From: JARRQJ01 sp963761035
GTDB taxonomy: Bacteria; Pseudomonadota; Gammaproteobacteria; DRLM01
DNA length: 64,000 bases
Direction: 5' to 3'
Assembly: GCA_963761035.1 (NCBI GenBank)
Contig: CAVXFH010000002.1
Coordinates: 2,914,001 to 2,978,000, forward strand
Shown here: positions 34,878 to 45,056 of the stretch, in pieces
How positions within the stretch are numbered: the first letter of the stretch is position 1
How the letters are laid out: each line of letters starts with the position of its first letter
Made by a program: the position numbers and the translations under genes
The notes under the pieces: model-generated
Databases searched by the model: none
Told to the model about the DNA's origin: nothing
The model's input: only the letters and a program-made list of their open reading frames with translations

Positions 34878-35669
34878 TTACCCGGATTTTGCAGAATCCC
34901 CTCTTTCCAGGCTACATTTATCCGCGCGACGCTGGCGTAGCGCCTCAAACAGAAATATTCCGGCGGCGACCGAGACATTGAGGCTTGCCACACTGCCTGC
35001 CATGGGGATGCGCACCAGGAAGTCGCAGTGCTCGCGGGTAAGGCGGCGCAGGCCTTGGCCCTCGGCGCCCATCGCTATAGCGATGGGACCGCGCAGTTCG
35101 GCGCCATAAATATCCTTTTCCGCTTCACCGTCGGCACCCACCAACCAGACGCCCTTATCCTTAAGTTCGCGCAGCGTACGCGCCAGATTGGTAACTTGAA
35201 TAAGAGGGATACTCTCCGCCGCGCCGCTGGCCACTTTGCGCACGATGGGCGTCAAACCCACCGCACGGTCGCGCGGCGCGATCACCGCGTGGACACCCGC
35301 GGCGTCGGCGGTGCGAAGACAGGCGCCGAGGTTGTGCGGATCCTGCACCCCGTCCAAGACCAGCAATAGAGGCGGAACGCTCAGACCGGTCAGCAATCCA
35401 TCGAGATCGTGTTCGTTGTAGGGACGTGTAGGTTTTTGCCAGGCGATGATGCCTTGATGAGCGCCCGTCTTCACCAGTTCGTCCAGGGTATCGCGCGTGG
35501 CGTTATGCACCGCGATGCCTGCAGCCCGCGCCTCATCGAGGATTTGCGCTAACCGTGCCTGCTTGCGCGCGCCTTCCATTACCTGGATTTCCAGCAGGCG
35601 CGCGGGATCGCGCTGCAGAACGGCCGTCACGGCGTGGAGACCATAGATCAGTTCACGCGGTGCGGCCAT
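34878..35669 (-). CDS. rlmB: 23S rRNA Gm2251 methyltransferase
   Basis: RlmB methylates the 2'-hydroxyl of G2251 in 23S rRNA. The 263-residue SPOUT enzyme has the N-terminal L30e-like substrate-binding domain (IYGLHAVTAVLQRDP) and the trefoil-knot domain. Motifs are DGVQDPHNLGACLRTADAAG, IAMGAEGQGLRRLTRE and the C-terminal SLNVSVAAGIFLFEALRQR. It lies 104 bases downstream of rnr on the same strand; rnr-rlmB is the same order as in E. coli. Confidence 0.95.
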   Translation of the reverse strand: MAAPRELIYGLHAVTAVLQRDPARLLEIQVMEGARKQARLAQILDEARAAGIAVHNATRDTLDELVKTGAHQGIIAWQKPTRPYNEHDLDGLLTGLSVPPLLLVLDGVQDPHNLGACLRTADAAGVHAVIAPRDRAVGLTPIVRKVASGAAESIPLIQVTNLARTLRELKDKGVWLVGADGEAEKDIYGAELRGPIAIAMGAEGQGLRRLTREHCDFLVRIPMAGSVASLNVSVAAGIFLFEALRQRRADKCSLERGDSAKSG

Positions 35670-35773
35670 TGGAATTCATCAGGATGAAGCGGGATCTCAG
35701 TATTATCACTAAAGGATATTATTTTCGGCATACCCTTACCCTTTCCCTGAAAAAGAACTTCCCGAGATCAACT

Positions 35774-37993
35774 TTAACCTTTGGCGCGTCGGGTCCGTCT
35801 GCCTTTTTTAGCGCGAGGCGCCTCTTCCGCCAATTCGAAGTCGATCTTGCGTTCATCCAGATCGACGCGCACTACGCGCACGGTAATGGCATCTGCCAGC
35901 CGGTAGACGATCTTGGTTCGCTCTCCCGCCAGATGTCGTTTGATGGGATCAAAGTGGTAGTAGTCCTTATCCAGGGCGGAGATATGCAGCAGGCCTTCTA
36001 CATAAACCTCGCGCAATTCCACGAACAGGCCAAAGCTGGTGACGCCGGTGATGAGTCCCTCGAAGACCTCGCCCACCTTGTCCTGCATATATTCGCACTT
36101 CAACCAATCCACCGCGTCACGCGTCGCCTCGTCAGCGCGGCGCTCGGTCATGGAGCAATGCTCGCCGGCGTTGACCATGTCGCCATGAGTATGGGCGAAG
36201 CCCGCGGGACGCCGGTGCGCCAGGAGATGGCGAATGGCGCGATGCACCAGCAAATCCGGGAAGCGGCGGATCGGCGAGGTAAAATGGGTGTAGGCATCAT
36301 AGGCCAAGCCGAAGTGGCCGGTGTTGTCGGGGCTATACACCGCCTGACTGAGGCTGCGCAATAATACCGTTTGAATCAGATGTGCGTCGGGACGGGCGCG
36401 AACGCTATCCAGGAGTCTGGCATAGTGCTTGGGTAGCGGCTTTTCGCCGCCGCCCAGGCTCAGGCCCAGCTCAGAGAGGAACGAGCGCAGGTTCTCCAGC
36501 TTTTCCATGGTGGGTCCGGCATGGATGCGGTACAGCGCCGGGATCTTGTGCTCGAGGAGAAATTCCGCAGCAGCGACATTGGCGGCCACCATGAATTCCT
36601 CGATCATGCGATGGGCATCGTTGCGTTCCATCGGCACGATGCGCTCGATCTTTCGGTCGCGGCCGAATACGATCTTGGTCTCGGTGGTTTCGAAATCGAT
36701 GGCACCGCGCTTGTCGCGTTGCTTACGCAACACCTGATAGAGCGCGTGCAAATCTTCCAAATGCGGCACCACCCTCTTCAGATTATTACGCACCTTGACC
36801 TCGCGCGCCACGACGGCGGCCGCCACCTCGGTATAGGTGAGCCGCGCCCAGGAGCGCATCACCCCTTCGAAGAAGCGATATTCCTTCACCTGTCCCGCGA
36901 CGTTTATAAACAATTCGCAGGCAAGGCAGAGGCGATCCACGCTGGGATTGATGGAGCACAGCCCATTGGACAGCACCTCGGGCAGCATGGGGATGACCCT
37001 GCCTGGGAAATACACCGAGGTGCCGCGTAGCCGGGCCTCACCTTCCAGCGCCGTGCCGGGCAGCACATAGGACGACACGTCGGCGATGGCGACGAGCAAG
37101 CGCCAACCTCTACCGTTCGCTTCACAAAATACCGCGTCGTCGAAATCCCGGGCGTCTTCGCCGTCGATAGTCACCAGCGGGAGGTCTCGGATGTCTTCAC
37201 GGCCGTGCTTGGCCGTTTCGGGCACCTCCGCCGATAATGTCGCGATCTCCCGCTCCACCGCGTCAGGCCATTCATAGGGCAAATCGTGGCTGCGGATAGC
37301 TATGTCGATCTCCATACCCGGAGCCATGTGGTCGCCCAACACCGCGGTAATGCGGCCGACAGGTTGGGAACGGGGATTGGGTTGTTCTATGATCTCCACT
37401 TCTACAATTTGATTCAGCGTGGCGCCGCCGCGGTGTTCCGGCGGTATGGCGATATCCTGATTGATGCGGGAGTTGCTCGGTATGACGAAACTCAAACCAT
37501 GTTCCATATGATAGCGGCCGACGACCCGTTGATTGGCCCGCTCCAATATTTCCACCAGCGCCCCTTCTCGGCGTCCGCGACGGTCGATGCCGATCACGCT
37601 GACCAAGGCGCGATCGCCGTGCAGTAAAGGGCGCATCTGCTTCGGCGACAGGAATAAATCGTCGCCGCCCTCGTCGGCCACCAGGAATCCGAAGCCGTCA
37701 GGATGGCCCACCACTCGTCCGGCGATGAGATCCATTTTTTGCGTTAGCCCGTAATCGCCTTGGCGATTGACGATGAGTTGCGCATCCCGTTCCATGGCGC
37801 GCAAGCGCCGGCGCAGCGCCTCCAGATCCTGTTCGCCGCTAAGGCTTAATTCCGCGGCGATCTGGGCAAACGACGCCGGCGAACCCCGGGCGGCCAGCCG
37901 CTCCAGGATGTACTCGCGGCTGGGTATGGGCTGTTCGTATTTCTGTGCTTCGCGGTCGCGATAGGGGTCATCGTGGGAACGGCGTTTCGCCAT
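35774..37993 (-). CDS. rnr: ribonuclease R
   Basis: RNase R is a 3'-5' exoribonuclease that degrades structured RNA. The 739-residue protein has an N-terminal winged helix (REYILERLAARGSPASFAQIA), cold-shock domains, and the RNB catalytic domain with DGEDARDFDDAVF (metal-binding aspartates). An S1 domain follows (VGEVFEGLITGVTSFGLFVEL), then a basic tail ending KKGRRTRRAKG. This is the usual composition. It lies just downstream of a divergently oriented tRNA-Leu gene. Confidence 0.97.
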   Translation of the reverse strand: MAKRRSHDDPYRDREAQKYEQPIPSREYILERLAARGSPASFAQIAAELSLSGEQDLEALRRRLRAMERDAQLIVNRQGDYGLTQKMDLIAGRVVGHPDGFGFLVADEGGDDLFLSPKQMRPLLHGDRALVSVIGIDRRGRREGALVEILERANQRVVGRYHMEHGLSFVIPSNSRINQDIAIPPEHRGGATLNQIVEVEIIEQPNPRSQPVGRITAVLGDHMAPGMEIDIAIRSHDLPYEWPDAVEREIATLSAEVPETAKHGREDIRDLPLVTIDGEDARDFDDAVFCEANGRGWRLLVAIADVSSYVLPGTALEGEARLRGTSVYFPGRVIPMLPEVLSNGLCSINPSVDRLCLACELFINVAGQVKEYRFFEGVMRSWARLTYTEVAAAVVAREVKVRNNLKRVVPHLEDLHALYQVLRKQRDKRGAIDFETTETKIVFGRDRKIERIVPMERNDAHRMIEEFMVAANVAAAEFLLEHKIPALYRIHAGPTMEKLENLRSFLSELGLSLGGGEKPLPKHYARLLDSVRARPDAHLIQTVLLRSLSQAVYSPDNTGHFGLAYDAYTHFTSPIRRFPDLLVHRAIRHLLAHRRPAGFAHTHGDMVNAGEHCSMTERRADEATRDAVDWLKCEYMQDKVGEVFEGLITGVTSFGLFVELREVYVEGLLHISALDKDYYHFDPIKRHLAGERTKIVYRLADAITVRVVRVDLDERKIDFELAEEAPRAKKGRRTRRAKG

Positions 37994-38156
37994 GTGCTAA
38001 TCAATCCTTAAAATCGTTGCTTATAAATCAGTTACGCAGAGATTCGGGACCGCATTTTCCGGCCCGCCGTCATTGACAAATCCTGGAACTCCTTGTTAAA
38101 GTGCGCGGCACTTCATTCCGTGCCGGCCTTCCGCGCCGCGCCGCCTAAGACACCTC

Positions 38157-38243
<87 letters not shown>

Positions 38244-38302
38244 TTATTTCCTGCATAATGCGGGACTTCTTTTAACATCAAATCGTCGAGCATGCAAATC
38301 AC

Positions 38303-39601
38303 CTAGGCGAACGGATCGCGCAGCACAATAGTGTCGGCCCGATCCGCTCCCGTGGAAATGATGTCGACGGGAGTTCCCACGATCTCTTCGATGCGGGCGA
38401 GGTACTCGCGGGCCTTAAGCGGCAAATCTTCATAACGCCTCACGCCGACCGTGGATTCCTTCCAGCCCGGCATGTCAACGTAGACCGGTTCGCAATTCGC
38501 CAATGCCTCGGCGCCCGACGGCGGCGTCAGGGATGCCTTGCCGTCGCAGTTGTAACCGACGCAGAGGCGGATGGTATCCAAGCCGTCCAAGACATCAAGC
38601 TTGGTGATGCAGAGACCCGATACGCTGTTGAGTTGCACGGCGCGGCGTAGCGCCACCGCATCGAACCAGCCGCAGCGGCGCGGCCGGCCGGTCGTGGAGC
38701 CGAATTCATGGCCGCGACGCGCCAGGTGGGCGCCCATTTCGTCGAACAGCTCAGTGGGAAAGGGTCCGGAGCCCACCCGCGTGGTGTAGGCCTTGGTGAT
38801 TCCCAGCACGTAGTCCAGATCCAAAGGCCCGACGCCGGTACCGGTGGCCGCCCCGCCCGCCGTGGTATTCGATGAAGTCACGAAGGGATAGGTGCCATGG
38901 TCCACATCCAGCAATGAGCCCTGCGCGCCTTCAAATAAAATACGCTCTCCGCGTTGCCGATATCCGCTCAACAATTCAGTGATGTCGGCCACCATGGGCA
39001 GCAAAACATCGGCAAACGCCAGCGCGTTCTCCAGTGTCGTCTGGAAATCGACGGGATCGCATTTATAGTAGTTTTGCAGCACGAAGTTGTGATAGTCCAA
39101 TACCTCGCCGAGCTTCGCGGCAAAGCGTTCACGGTGAAACAGATCGCCGAGGCGCAGGGCGCGGCGCGCGACCTTGTCTTCGTAAGCCGGGCCAATGCCG
39201 CGTCCGGTGGTGCCGATGGCGGCTTTACCGCGGGCCAATTCACGGGCGCCGTCCAAGGCGACATGGTAGGGTAAAATCAACGTGCAGGCATCGCTGATCT
39301 TGAGCCGCTCGCGGGCGGGCACGCCTTTCTGTTCCAACTTTTCAATCTCATCGAGCAGGGCGCCGGGCGATAACACTACGCCGTTGCCGATCATGCACTG
39401 CACGCCCGGCCGCAAAATTCCGGACGGTATCAAGTGTAATACCGTCTTTTCTCCGCCGATAACCAAGGTATGCCCGGCGTTATGTCCGCCTTGAAAGCGC
39501 ACCACCGCGCCGACCCGCTCGGTCAGCAGATCCACGAGTTTCCCCTTGCCTTCGTCACCCCATTGGGTGCCGATTACCACTACGCTCTTTATTTCCGCCA
39601 T
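38303..39601 (-). CDS. purA: adenylosuccinate synthetase
   Basis: PurA joins IMP and aspartate using GTP, the first step from IMP to AMP. The 432-residue protein has the N-terminal GTP loop GTQWGDEGKGKLVD, the GGHNAGHT catalytic region, IGTTGRGIGPAYEDK, and GSTTGRPRRCGW. The length is normal. It starts 15 bases after the hisZ stop, an arrangement common in proteobacteria. Confidence 0.97.
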   Translation of the reverse strand: MAEIKSVVVIGTQWGDEGKGKLVDLLTERVGAVVRFQGGHNAGHTLVIGGEKTVLHLIPSGILRPGVQCMIGNGVVLSPGALLDEIEKLEQKGVPARERLKISDACTLILPYHVALDGARELARGKAAIGTTGRGIGPAYEDKVARRALRLGDLFHRERFAAKLGEVLDYHNFVLQNYYKCDPVDFQTTLENALAFADVLLPMVADITELLSGYRQRGERILFEGAQGSLLDVDHGTYPFVTSSNTTAGGAATGTGVGPLDLDYVLGITKAYTTRVGSGPFPTELFDEMGAHLARRGHEFGSTTGRPRRCGWFDAVALRRAVQLNSVSGLCITKLDVLDGLDTIRLCVGYNCDGKASLTPPSGAEALANCEPVYVDMPGWKESTVGVRRYEDLPLKAREYLARIEEIVGTPVDIISTGADRADTIVLRDPFA

Positions 39602-39616
39602 GTCGTGTCGACTTTG

Positions 39617-40813
39617 CTATAAAGTTTTTATAATCCACTTGCCATCGCGTTGCTCGAGCACGCGATCGCAGCCCGTCTCTTTCGCCGTACCGCTTTGCTC
39701 GGGCAGCTGCATGCATACCCGCTGACCTTGACGTCGCAGCTTAGCAATCGCCTCGTGCAGTGCGCTGTCCTCTACGCTGGGCGCAAAAATGGAGCCGTGC
39801 TGCGTCTTCAGCTGCGGACTCAGCATGATCAAGGTCTCTAAATCAGTGCTGAAACCCGTGGCGGGACGCGCGCCGCCGAAGGCGCGACCGATATCGTCAT
39901 AACGACCGCCGCGCGCAATTCCCTGGCCGTATCCCGGGACGAAGGCCGCGAACACCACGCCGGTTTGATAGTGATAGCCGCTAAGTTCCGCCAGATCGAA
40001 GTGCAGCGCGATATCAGGCATCTTGCGCCGCGCCAGCTTTGCGATCTGCTCTAAATTGTCCAAGGCTTCTCGCACATCGTTACCCGCGGCGCGCAAGGTT
40101 TCGCGCGCCTCGGCAAGCACAGAGCCATTGCCGTTGAGCTTGATCAAGGCCGTGAGCATGCGCCGGTAGTCCGGGGCAATAGCCAAACCTTCCAAATACG
40201 CCTTTATTTCGGGCTGCGCCTTGCGCTGCAGGGCATCAAACAGCACTTGCTCTTGCTCCGCGTCCAATTGCGCCTCCCGCGCCAGGCAGCGAAACACCCC
40301 GACATGTCCGAGGTCGATATGGGGCTGGCTCAGCCCCGCTATCCTCAGTGTCTCGACCATCAACTGGAGTATTTCCACATCGCTGTCAATTCCGCCATGG
40401 CCGTATAATTCGGCGCCGACTTGAAAAGGACTGCGGGTACGGGCGAAACCCTGCGGCCGGGTCAGCAATACCTGGCCTACATAACAAAGTCGAGTCGGCG
40501 CCGCGCTTTTGAGGCGATGGGCGTCGATGCGCGCCACTTGCGGCGTCATGTCGGCGCGCACGCCCAATAGGCGGCCGGTCAATTGGTCGGTGAGTTTGAA
40601 GGTTTGCAGTTCCAGATCACGGCCGGTGCCCACCAGCAGGGATTCAAGGTGCTCGATGATGGGCGGGATCACCAGACGATAACCCCAGCCGCCAAACAGA
40701 GCGAGGAGATCGCAACGCAGCCGCTCCAGGCGCTCTGCCTGCTCGGGCAATAATTCTTCGATGCCTTCCGGCAGCAACCACCGCTCGTCGCGGGCTATGA
40801 AAGGGTCCGCCAT
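39617..40813 (-). CDS. hisZ: ATP phosphoribosyltransferase regulatory subunit
   Basis: HisZ is a histidyl-tRNA synthetase-like protein without aminoacylation activity. It activates the short form of HisG at the first step of histidine synthesis. The class II core is visible in LPEGIEELLPEQAERLE, GYRLVIPPIIEHLESLL, LGVRADMTPQVARIDAH and GYHYQTGVVFAAFVPG. ATG is used here; a GTG lies one codon upstream. The length of 398 residues is close to the family norm. Its presence implies a short HisG elsewhere in the genome. Confidence 0.93.
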   Translation of the reverse strand: MADPFIARDERWLLPEGIEELLPEQAERLERLRCDLLALFGGWGYRLVIPPIIEHLESLLVGTGRDLELQTFKLTDQLTGRLLGVRADMTPQVARIDAHRLKSAAPTRLCYVGQVLLTRPQGFARTRSPFQVGAELYGHGGIDSDVEILQLMVETLRIAGLSQPHIDLGHVGVFRCLAREAQLDAEQEQVLFDALQRKAQPEIKAYLEGLAIAPDYRRMLTALIKLNGNGSVLAEARETLRAAGNDVREALDNLEQIAKLARRKMPDIALHFDLAELSGYHYQTGVVFAAFVPGYGQGIARGGRYDDIGRAFGGARPATGFSTDLETLIMLSPQLKTQHGSIFAPSVEDSALHEAIAKLRRQGQRVCMQLPEQSGTAKETGCDRVLEQRDGKWIIKTL

Positions 40814-40841
40814 CACTGTCGCGCCTCGGCGCTAATTCATC

Positions 40842-41030
40842 TCACACGCGTAATATGTATAGCAGCCCCACTCCGGCCGCCATGCTCAAAAATCCCGACA
40901 AGCGCAGCGCACGATCGTTCATCGACGCCATGGTGATGAAGGCTTGGCGCATCACCGCGGGGCTGACAAACGGCAACATGCCCTCTATCACCAACATCAG
41001 CGCCAGGGCCGCCAAAAAATCTTGCCACAT
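40842..41030 (-). CDS. DUF2065 small membrane protein
   Basis: A 62-residue protein with two hydrophobic helices (FLAALALMLVIEGMLPFVSP and FLSMAAGVGLLYILR). It matches the DUF2065 (YjeT-like) family, which lies between hflC and purA or hisZ in many Gammaproteobacteria, as here. It is presumably an inner-membrane protein linked to HflKC, but its role is not known. Confidence 0.88.
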   Translation of the reverse strand: MWQDFLAALALMLVIEGMLPFVSPAVMRQAFITMASMNDRALRLSGFLSMAAGVGLLYILRV

Positions 41031-41161
41031 CTTAATTGACTCTACGAACCGCTCTATTCTGCTGACCCACGCCTATCCACCTTCGCTCATATACATACCT
41101 GCCCGCGCCGCACGCGGCGCGCAACCGGCAGGCAACGCCCCCCCGCTATTCCGCCGATCGC

Positions 41162-42037
41162 TTACTTACGGCCCGGCTCCGCATGCTTGAAGTATTTGAA
41201 GAACTCCGAATTAGGGTCGAGCACCAACATACCGCTATTGTCTTTGAAAGTAGATCTATACGCTTCCATGCTGCGGTAAAAGGCATAAAACTCTTTGTTC
41301 TTGTCATAGGCCTTGGCGTAGGTATCCGTGGCCTGGGCATCGCCGGCGCCGCGCACCTGCTGGGACTCACGGTAGGCATCCGCCAATATCTCGGTCCGGC
41401 GGCGATCGGCATCGGCGCGAATCCGCTCCGCCGATTCCGCGCCTTGCGAGCGAAATTCCCTGGCCACGCGCGAGCGCTCAGCTTCCATGCGGCGATATAC
41501 TGACTCGCTCACATCTGGCGGCAGATCGATGCGCTTGAGCCGTACGTCCGCCACGGAAATACCGAACTCCTGCGCCTGTTTATTGGCATAGGCGGTCACC
41601 GTATCCATGATCTGGGAACGCTCACCGGAGATCACCTCCTGAATGGTCCGTTTGCCGAACTCGCTGCGCAGACTGTCCTTGATGATCTGGGATAAACGGA
41701 TGGCGCCCTGCGACTCATCGCCGCGAACCGAGGTATAAAAGCGCGCCACGTCATCGATGCGCCACTTGACGAAGGCATCCACCAGCAGGTTTTTCTTTTC
41801 GCTGGTCAGATAGCGTTCCGTCTCAATATCCAAGGTCATGAGCCGGGCTTCGAAAGTGCGAACATTGTTGACGAAGGGAACCTTAAAGTGCAGGCCCGGC
41901 GTGAAATCGGTGCGCACGATTTCGCCGAGCCGGAACAGTATTGCCTTTTGGGTCTCGCTGACCGTGAACAGCGAAAACGCGCCTATGATCAGCAAGGCCA
42001 GTGCCAGAATCACCCCGGTGGTCTTCGCTTGATTCAT
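41162..42037 (-). CDS. hflC: HflC, modulator of FtsH
   Basis: HflC pairs with HflK to form a large cage around the FtsH protease in the inner membrane. The 291-residue protein has one N-terminal membrane segment (about 7-27) and an SPFH/band 7 domain. Visible segments include TEKQ-like SETQKAILFRLGEIV and TSVRGDESQGAIRLSQIIKD. The coiled region near SVYRRMEAERSRVAREFRSQ is typical. Its ATG overlaps the hflK stop by one base (TAATG), so translation is coupled. Confidence 0.96.
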   Translation of the reverse strand: MNQAKTTGVILALALLIIGAFSLFTVSETQKAILFRLGEIVRTDFTPGLHFKVPFVNNVRTFEARLMTLDIETERYLTSEKKNLLVDAFVKWRIDDVARFYTSVRGDESQGAIRLSQIIKDSLRSEFGKRTIQEVISGERSQIMDTVTAYANKQAQEFGISVADVRLKRIDLPPDVSESVYRRMEAERSRVAREFRSQGAESAERIRADADRRRTEILADAYRESQQVRGAGDAQATDTYAKAYDKNKEFYAFYRSMEAYRSTFKDNSGMLVLDPNSEFFKYFKHAEPGRK

Positions 42038-43260
42038 TAGCGCGTCTCCCGATCTCGCGGCGCCCTGCCGCTGGTGGCGCGTTGTCTAACATCTTCCTGC
42101 GCGGTGAGCGGCGACGGTGTCGCCCCCGCGGGGGCTTGTGAGCTAGCCGCCGTCGGCTGCTCCCCCGCCGCCATGGGACGCTGCATCAATTTATCCAAAG
42201 GAAGGTACAGTAGATTGCTGCCCTTCTCCACGTCCACCAGTACCTTGCTGGTGTTACTCAATACGGTCTCCAGGGTTTCGATGTACATACGTTCCCGCGT
42301 TACTTCCGGCGCCTTTTGATACGCATGCTGTATCTGTGAAAAACGGCTGGCATCCCCTTCCGCGGTGGCAATGATACGGGCCTTATAGGCGCTGGCGTCC
42401 TCGGTGATGCGCGCCGCGCCGCCGCGGGCCTTGGGAATCACTTCATTGGCGTAGGCCTCGGCCTCATTAATCAAACGGTCTTCATCCTCCCGGGCGCGAA
42501 TGGCGTCGAAGAAGGCCTCCTGCACTTGCTCGGGAGGCTGTGCATCCTGCAGGTTGACGCTGGTGACCAATAAGCCATTGTCATAGCGATCCAGGATGCC
42601 TTGCAGCAATTCCTTGGTGCGCGCCGCCACTTCGCTGCGCCCTTCCTTGAGCACAAAATCCATCTTGCTCTTGCCCACCACCTCGCGGATGGCGCTCTCC
42701 GTGGCGTCGCGAATGGTGATCTCCGGGTCGCGATCATGGAATAGATAATCGGCCGGCGACTTGACCTTGTACTGAACGGCCAGCTTGACGTCGACGATAT
42801 TCTCGTCCTGCGTCAGCATCGACGCCTCGCTTAATACAGCGGCTTGCGTCCGTCCTTCGGAACGATAACCCACTTCCACCGTGCGAATCTGGTCCACGTC
42901 GACGCGGAACACCTGCTCGATGGGGCGCGGCAGCCTGATGCTCGGTCCCGGCTGCAAGGTATCCACGTATTTGCCAAAGCGCAGCACAACCCCGCGCTCG
43001 GCGGGTTGAATGATATAAACCGAATCGATGGCCACCCAAATCACCAATACGGCGGCAATCAAGCCGACGATACCCGGCAAATTATTCCTGGCTCCGGGTC
43101 CACCGCCGCCGTTACCGCCGCCCTTACCGCCGAATAAGCCTGACAGTCTCTTCCGCAGCTTCCGTACGATTTCGTCGAGGTCCGGCGGACCGCCTTGCTG
43201 CTTGCGTCTGCCGCCCCAAGGGTCGTTATCTTTTGAACCTCCCGGTTCATTCCAGGCCAT
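42037..43260 (-). CDS. hflK: HflK, modulator of FtsH
   Basis: The partner of HflC. The start is set at MAWNEPGG, matching E. coli HflK; the frame is open eight codons further upstream. The N-terminus is Gly-rich and cytoplasmic (DPWGGRR, GGNGGGGPG), followed by one membrane segment (about 70-90), the band 7 domain (PAERGVVLRFGKYV) and a coiled stalk (REDEDRLINEAEAYANEVIP). The C-terminus is low-complexity Ala, Pro and Ser. Length is 407 residues. Confidence 0.96.
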   Translation of the reverse strand: MAWNEPGGSKDNDPWGGRRKQQGGPPDLDEIVRKLRKRLSGLFGGKGGGNGGGGPGARNNLPGIVGLIAAVLVIWVAIDSVYIIQPAERGVVLRFGKYVDTLQPGPSIRLPRPIEQVFRVDVDQIRTVEVGYRSEGRTQAAVLSEASMLTQDENIVDVKLAVQYKVKSPADYLFHDRDPEITIRDATESAIREVVGKSKMDFVLKEGRSEVAARTKELLQGILDRYDNGLLVTSVNLQDAQPPEQVQEAFFDAIRAREDEDRLINEAEAYANEVIPKARGGAARITEDASAYKARIIATAEGDASRFSQIQHAYQKAPEVTRERMYIETLETVLSNTSKVLVDVEKGSNLLYLPLDKLMQRPMAAGEQPTAASSQAPAGATPSPLTAQEDVRQRATSGRAPRDRETR

Positions 43261-43340
43261 TCGCTGCTCCGCAATCAAATTCAAATCAAAGGTATAAGGC
43301 TCGCATTGTAGGGGTCTACGCCCATGGTGCGCAACAGAGA

Positions 43341-44690
43341 CTACGCGTTGACTGCCGCATCCGGCGTTAAATCTTCACCGATCACCGCGCACATCCCTTC
43401 TTGCGCCAGGGTTTGCCATTCATCCCCCCAAACTTCCACATCGAGAATCCAACCGCCGGTTTCACTGGGTTCGTCGCCCTTGACCACACCGCGTTCATAT
43501 AACTGGGCGCGCAGTTTCCCCGCCCCGGCGGTGAGAAAGAGACGGCGCTGAATACGTCTTGATAAAGTCGGTCGGCCGGCTTCCCCGACAGCCAGGTGAT
43601 GAATCCGCTCCGCCATGGCCGCGCGCAACACATCCAAGCCTTCGCCATTGGCAGCCGAAACCCATACCCGCTGTATTCGACCTTCGGTGTCGCGATCGAT
43701 GCGAGGGGCATGTCCATTTAGTAAATCAATTTTGTTGTACACTTCGATCTGCGGCACCTGTTCGGCATCTATTTCCTTTAATACTGCATTGACCTGGCCG
43801 ATGCGTTCGCGGCGTTCATGTTCGCGGGCATCAATGACATGCAACAACAGATTGGCAACGCGGCTCTCTTCCAAGGTGGCGCGGAATGCCGCCACCAGGC
43901 TGTGCGGCAGGTGGCGGATAAAGCCCACGGTATCGGCCAGAATCACCGGACCGCAATCCGGCAAATCGATACGCCTCAAGGTCGGATCCAATGTGGCGAA
44001 TAATTGATCCGCGGCGAACACCTTGGCCCCCGTCAGACGATTGAACAAGGTGGATTTACCAGCATTGGTATAGCCTACTAAAGATACCGTTGCCGCACCG
44101 GTGCGATCCCGCGCACGGCGGCGCTCGTGGCGCTGGAGGCGAACCTTATCCAGGCGCTTATGCAACTGATGAATCCGATGCTTGATGAGTCGGCGGTCGG
44201 TTTCCAGCTGAGTCTCGCCGGGACCGCGCAGCCCGATACCGCCCTTTTGCCGTTCCAAATGGGTCCACCCTCGGACCAGACGAGTGGAAAGATGGGCTAG
44301 CTGGGCCAGTTCCACCTGCAGCTTGCCTTCGAATGTAGTGGCCCGCTGGGCAAAGATGTCGAGGATCAGCCCGGTACGATCCAGCACCCGACACCTCACC
44401 TGAGCTTCCAAATTCCGTTCCTGCGCCGGCGACAGGCTGTGGTTGAACAGTATGACTGCTGCCTGATGCAACTCGGCTTGGGCGCGAATCTCCTCGACTT
44501 TGCCTGCCCCCGCGAAGTAACCGGGATCGGGGGCGCGCCTCGATCCCTTTATGACGGCAACGGGCCGCGCCCCCGCGGAACAAGTCAGATCGTAAAACTC
44601 ATCAAAGTCTTCTTGAGTCTCCGACGTCAGGATATCCAGATGAACCAGGATTGCGCGTTCACCGCCTTGAGAGCGTTCCAAAAATTGCAC
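43341..44690 (-). CDS. hflX: ribosome-associated GTPase HflX
   Basis: HflX splits stalled or hibernating 70S ribosomes. The 449-residue protein has an N-terminal domain (VLDRTGLILDIFAQRATTFEGK), a coiled stretch, and the G domain with VGYTNAGKSTLFNRLT (G1), DTVGFI (G3) and NKIDLL (G4). It lies 18 bases after hfq, as in the E. coli hfq-hflX-hflK-hflC operon. No unusual features. Confidence 0.96.
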   Translation of the reverse strand: MQFLERSQGGERAILVHLDILTSETQEDFDEFYDLTCSAGARPVAVIKGSRRAPDPGYFAGAGKVEEIRAQAELHQAAVILFNHSLSPAQERNLEAQVRCRVLDRTGLILDIFAQRATTFEGKLQVELAQLAHLSTRLVRGWTHLERQKGGIGLRGPGETQLETDRRLIKHRIHQLHKRLDKVRLQRHERRRARDRTGAATVSLVGYTNAGKSTLFNRLTGAKVFAADQLFATLDPTLRRIDLPDCGPVILADTVGFIRHLPHSLVAAFRATLEESRVANLLLHVIDAREHERRERIGQVNAVLKEIDAEQVPQIEVYNKIDLLNGHAPRIDRDTEGRIQRVWVSAANGEGLDVLRAAMAERIHHLAVGEAGRPTLSRRIQRRLFLTAGAGKLRAQLYERGVVKGDEPSETGGWILDVEVWGDEWQTLAQEGMCAVIGEDLTPDAAVNA

Positions 44691-44708
44691 GTTGCTCTTA
44701 TCTACGCC

Positions 44709-44963
44709 TTAATCCTCGTTCCCGGGACCCGTCGATAAATCATCCGCGGCGCTGAGCTTCACTGCCCTGGCCGGTACCACGGTGGAAATAGCGTGTTTGT
44801 ATACCATTTGGCTGACGCTGTTCTTTAACAACACGGCGAACTGGTCAAACGATTCCACTTGCCCCTGCAACTTAATTCCATTTACCAGATAGATGGATAC
44901 CGGAATTTTCTCTTTCCGCAACACGTTCAAGAAAGGGTCTTGGAGTGATTGCCCTTTAGTCAT
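44709..44963 (-). CDS. hfq: RNA chaperone Hfq
   Basis: Hfq forms a hexameric ring that pairs small RNAs with mRNAs. The 84-residue protein has the Sm1 motif region SLQDPFLNVLRKEKIPVSIY and the Sm2 motif YKHAISTVVPAR. The C-terminal tail is short and acidic (about 15 residues), unlike the long tail of E. coli Hfq. The ATG is preceded by AAAGGAGAAAA; the frame is open 11 codons further up but without a good site. Confidence 0.97.
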   Translation of the reverse strand: MTKGQSLQDPFLNVLRKEKIPVSIYLVNGIKLQGQVESFDQFAVLLKNSVSQMVYKHAISTVVPARAVKLSAADDLSTGPGNED

Positions 44964-45056
44964 ATTTTTCTCCTTTGTCCTTATATTAGGGCTCACGAAG
45001 GCTTCTTCAAGAAGCTTTCGCGGATTCTTTCAGCAGAAGATTAGCACATTCACTAG